Source: Endozoicomonas sp965199185 (GTDB lineage Bacteria; Pseudomonadota; Gammaproteobacteria; Pseudomonadales; Endozoicomonadaceae). Taken from it: a stretch of DNA of 64,000 nucleotides. Below the pieces are notes generated by a model. The model saw only the letters and a list, made by a program, of their open reading frames with translations. It was not told where the DNA came from and ran no database searches. Both the position numbers and the translations under genes were made by a program. Positions within the stretch are counted from its first letter, which is position 1. Each line of letters begins with the position of its first letter. Of this stretch, positions 61,478 through 64,000 are shown piece by piece. Location of the stretch: contig CBDAQW010000037.1 of assembly GCA_965199185.1 (NCBI GenBank), positions 372,001 through 436,000 on the forward strand, written 5' to 3'.

Positions 61478-63388
61478 ATGGCGACCGTCCTGACACGCTT
61501 CTCTCTTTTTTTTGTTTTAATGGTATCGCTCACAGTTCTTTCTACAGAAACTCCGGCGACAGAAACTGCATTTACCGTATTGCACACCAATGACTGGCAA
61601 TCTCGACTACTTGGGTTTGGGCCGACCTCAGAATACACCCCTGATACCATCAACGACGACAAAACCATTGGTGGTGTCGCCCGTCTGGCGAGCTTGATTG
61701 ATGAGCGCAGAACAGCCCTGAGCGAACAACCCATATTATTGCTCGATGGGGGTGATATAAGCCAGGGAACACTGTTTCATACTCTGTATCGCAAGCACGC
61801 GCCTGAACTTCGTCTGATGAAACAGCTTGGTTACGATGCCATTACACTGGGCAACCATGAGTTTGATTTTCGTTCCGATGGTCTTTCCATGATGCTGGAA
61901 GCTGCAAAGCGCCACCTTGATGAAATACCCCCTATTATTGCTTCCAACCTGACACTGCCAAAAGCGCAAAAACACCTACAGGAAGACGGAACGATTCTCC
62001 GGTGGAAAGTCATCGAAAAAAATGGTGTGCGTTTTGGTCTGTTTGGTTTGATGGGGGACGATGCTGCTGACAAACTGGCACCTGATCACAACCCTTCCGT
62101 TTTTGCCAATCAGGTGGCGACCGCCAAAGATATGGTTAATTTGCTGCGAAATGAGCAAAAGGCCGATGTCGTTATCATGATGTCCCACAGTGGTGTTATT
62201 AAAATGCCAGACGGCAGCTGGGGTGGTGAAGAAGTCGAATATGCCCGGCAGGTTTCCGGTATTGATGTTATTGTGGGTGGTCACAGTCATACCGTGTTGC
62301 GTCAACCCATTCTGGAAAACGGCACCGCCATTTTACAGGCTGGTTCGGATACCCGCTTTTTGGGTGAGCTGAATTTGACCTTGAACAATGGCAAAGTCAG
62401 TGTCAAAAAGTATCAGTTGCATAAGATTGACGATCGCATTCAGGGCAAATCTGATGTCACCGCTCAGATCAATGTTTTTAAAACGCTCATTGATCAGGAG
62501 GTCATGACCGGAGAATTTTCAGCTGATCAGCCTCTGGTGCGCACACCAGCCACCTTAACCAGAGAATTTTCTGAACACGCTTTAGGTAATCTGGTAGCTG
62601 ATGCTATTCGCTTGACCACTGGCAGCGATATCGCACTCACCTCTAATAGCCTTATACGTGATGATCTGATGAAGGGTGAATCAGGTATTCAGTCTGTGGC
62701 GGATATTTTCCGGCTTCAACCACTGGGTGTCGGGCCTGATGATCAGCCCGGTTATCCATTAATGAAAATATGGATGACCGCTCAGGAAATCAGAGGTTTG
62801 ATGGAAGTCTTGTCCTTTGCCTGGCAAGTCAAAGGCGATCACTTTTTCCCTCGTTTTTCCGGTTTGCGCTTTACTTACAATGAATTTCGCCCGCCGCTCG
62901 ATCGGATTACGTCTATTGAGTTAGGTTCTGTTGAAACCGGTTATACACCTCTCGATCTGACCGATAAAAAACGTTTATACAGTTTTACCGCCAGTAGCTA
63001 TGTTGGAAAATTTGCCTGGGCAATTCCTGAACTGAGCTTTGGATTAGTGGATATTGTACCCAAACACAGCGATGGACAACCGGTGGCTGACTTAAACGAC
63101 AGTATTATTGATAAAGACCCACAAACCCCCGGTGTTCAGGAATACAAAAACTGGCAAGCTCAAATTGACTACTTTTCACAGCTGCCAGATATCAATAACG
63201 ATGGCATTGCCGACATTGTTCTCGACGAAAAGATTACTTCATCCAGAATGAATAGCATCAGCAGTCTGGCGCCTTCCGATCTGTTTGCCAATGCGACGGC
63301 TATTGTCTGGATCTGTGCCGGAATCCTGTTATTACTCATAACAGTGTTGGTCACTTTTGTCATTCGTATTATCAGGCGTTTTTCATAA
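61478..63388 (+). CDS. Membrane-anchored bifunctional metallophosphatase/5'-nucleotidase
   Basis: A 636-aa protein from ATG 61478 (GTG 61466 also possible). Signal peptide about residues 1-28. The metallophosphoesterase has VLHTNDWQSRL, LLDGGDISQGTLFHTLYRK, ITLGNHEFDF, MMSHSGVI and VGGHSHTVL. A C-terminal 5'-nucleotidase domain (about 350-550) follows, and a final transmembrane helix (IVWICAGILLLLITVLVTFVI) with a basic RIIRRF tail, so it is held in the inner membrane with its catalytic part outside. Scavenges nucleotides. Differs from the lipoprotein homologue at 49327. Confidence 0.9.
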   Translation: MATVLTRFSLFFVLMVSLTVLSTETPATETAFTVLHTNDWQSRLLGFGPTSEYTPDTINDDKTIGGVARLASLIDERRTALSEQPILLLDGGDISQGTLFHTLYRKHAPELRLMKQLGYDAITLGNHEFDFRSDGLSMMLEAAKRHLDEIPPIIASNLTLPKAQKHLQEDGTILRWKVIEKNGVRFGLFGLMGDDAADKLAPDHNPSVFANQVATAKDMVNLLRNEQKADVVIMMSHSGVIKMPDGSWGGEEVEYARQVSGIDVIVGGHSHTVLRQPILENGTAILQAGSDTRFLGELNLTLNNGKVSVKKYQLHKIDDRIQGKSDVTAQINVFKTLIDQEVMTGEFSADQPLVRTPATLTREFSEHALGNLVADAIRLTTGSDIALTSNSLIRDDLMKGESGIQSVADIFRLQPLGVGPDDQPGYPLMKIWMTAQEIRGLMEVLSFAWQVKGDHFFPRFSGLRFTYNEFRPPLDRITSIELGSVETGYTPLDLTDKKRLYSFTASSYVGKFAWAIPELSFGLVDIVPKHSDGQPVADLNDSIIDKDPQTPGVQEYKNWQAQIDYFSQLPDINNDGIADIVLDEKITSSRMNSISSLAPSDLFANATAIVWICAGILLLLITVLVTFVIRIIRRFS

Positions 63389-63391
63389 GTT

Positions 63392-63515
63392 AACCCGATG
63401 TGTGACTTTTAATTTCAACATGGCTATCCATGCCACGTGGATTCTGTATAGGAAGTGTACAGAATCCATAAGCCATGGATTGGCAACCTACGAGATAAAA
63501 GTCATACATCGGGTT
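63392..63515 (+). mobile_element. 124-bp MITE, copy 3 (internally deleted)
   Basis: Same ends as copies 1 and 2 (AACCCGATGTGTGACTTTTA, with one change, at the right end CATACATCGGGTT). It lacks the central about 59 bp including the first internal hairpin. Flanked by a 5-bp target duplication AAGTT (63387-63391 and 63516-63520), directly after the nucleotidase gene. Confidence 0.88.
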
Positions 63516-63535
63516 AAGTTAATAAACCAGTATTC

Positions 63536-63562
63536 TCGGTATGTCCTTCGGGCATACCGATC
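63536..63562. repeat. UUCG-loop hairpin repeat
   Basis: CTCGGTATGTCC-TTCG-GGCATACCGAT, the same core hairpin as at 49259-49285 but with a G/C-to-C/T outer change. Lies between the short MITE and rlmA. Confidence 0.6.
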
Positions 63563-63685
63563 CCCATCTTTTTATTAACAATCAGCATGAAATACTAAAA
63601 AATACTCTCCGATTTATTCTTACTCTTGCACCTGAAGAGAGGACAGGTAGACTCCCCAGATCTTTTTATTCAGATCACTATCCCC

Positions 63686-64000
63686 ATGTCAATCCAGCTT
63701 CGTTGTCCTGTTTGTCGAGAGCCTCTGCATCACCGTAAAAAGGGTGCTTTTTGTGCGAATAACCATCAGTTTGACCGGGCGAAACAGGGTTATCTAAACC
63801 TGCTGCCGAGCCACAAGATGAAGAGTAAACATCCGGGCGATGATAAAGAGATGGTGCAGGCTCGAACGCGCTTTTTGAATGCCGGACACTATCAACCAGT
63901 CATCAACCAATTAATAGAGACTATCAAAACACTGACAAAAGGGCAGGACAACATAAGTCTGTTCGATGCAGGCTGTGGTGAAGGCCATTACACCTCAGAA
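63686..64000 (+). CDS. rlmA: 23S rRNA (guanine-N1)-methyltransferase RlmA, 5' part
   Basis: Reads MSIQLRCPVCREPLHHRKKGAFCANNHQFDRAKQGYLNLLPSHKMKSKHPGDDKEMVQARTRFLNAGHYQPV, then the SAM-binding start LFDAGCGEGHYT. N-terminal zinc cysteines C7, C10, C23 and His27 are visible. Matches RlmA (RrmA), which methylates G745. Cut by the window end after 105 codons. Confidence 0.92.
   Translation, partial: MSIQLRCPVCREPLHHRKKGAFCANNHQFDRAKQGYLNLLPSHKMKSKHPGDDKEMVQARTRFLNAGHYQPVINQLIETIKTLTKGQDNISLFDAGCGEGHYTSE

Noticed and set aside
1..64000. CRISPR array or rRNA genes
   Set aside because: No regularly spaced repeat-spacer pattern and no rRNA-like sequence seen. All repeats found are dispersed or simple tandem.

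Overview
The window looks like chromosome from a host-associated marine gammaproteobacterium of the Oceanospirillales, most like Endozoicomonas. This is an inference from gene content: housekeeping proteins of gammaproteobacterial type (DeaD, RmuC, RluA, YbiT, RlmA, MglBAC, DmsABC), eukaryote-like secreted or effector-like enzymes (a cathepsin-like C1 protease and two tandem USP-type deubiquitinase-like proteins), and many short mobile repeats and insertion sequences. No species-level marker such as rRNA is present.

Layout. 1-3.1 kb: molybdenum-cofactor genes moeA-mobB, divergent from moaA, which has a probable Moco riboswitch in its leader. 3.2-9.2 kb: a secreted unknown, the papain-like protease, an NfeD/SPFH membrane pair and a class III fructose-bisphosphatase. 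9.5-16 kb: two USP-like genes in tandem, then deaD. This block is bracketed by two inverted, nearly identical 183-bp MITE copies. 16.3-19.9 kb: a sodium:solute symporter with its small partner, then a scrambled patch holding fragments of serA and nfo and a copy of the tail of a metallo-beta-lactamase-fold gene. 20.8-28.6 kb: a CstA-family transporter, the mglBAC galactose ABC transporter, and a divergent two-component system.

29.2-32.6 kb: a small island at the 3' end of tRNA-Ser(GGA), with a type II restriction-modification pair (the methyltransferase carries a MerR-like HTH) and a broken P2-like integrase. 32.8-40.4 kb: a LysR regulator, rmuC and dmsABC. Here dmsA is split by an ISAs1-family element and has also lost a cluster cysteine. 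Moco synthesis is therefore intact nearby, but this Moco client is dead. 40.7-49 kb: a secreted unknown, an SDR, and an ECF sigma/ChrR anti-sigma pair divergent from a five-gene operon (FAD oxidoreductase, DUF1365, Cfa-type synthase, DUF3833 lipoprotein, SDR). The two units share an intergenic region with back-to-back ECF-type promoters whose -35 boxes form one palindrome, which points to a singlet-oxygen/membrane-lipid stress regulon.

49.3-64 kb: a lipoprotein 5'-nucleotidase, a TSUP permease split by a complete IS66-family element, a SEC-C/DUF1186 protein, a CBS protein, a small cysteine-motif protein, a phytase-like esterase, rluA, a small membrane protein, ybiT with a 97-bp tandem duplication at its 3' end, a second 5'-nucleotidase, a third (short) MITE copy and the start of rlmA, cut by the window end.

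Recurrent themes are genome erosion by IS elements and MITEs (dmsA, TSUP, serA, nfo), retained stress and nucleotide-scavenging functions, and eukaryote-like proteins that may act on a host.
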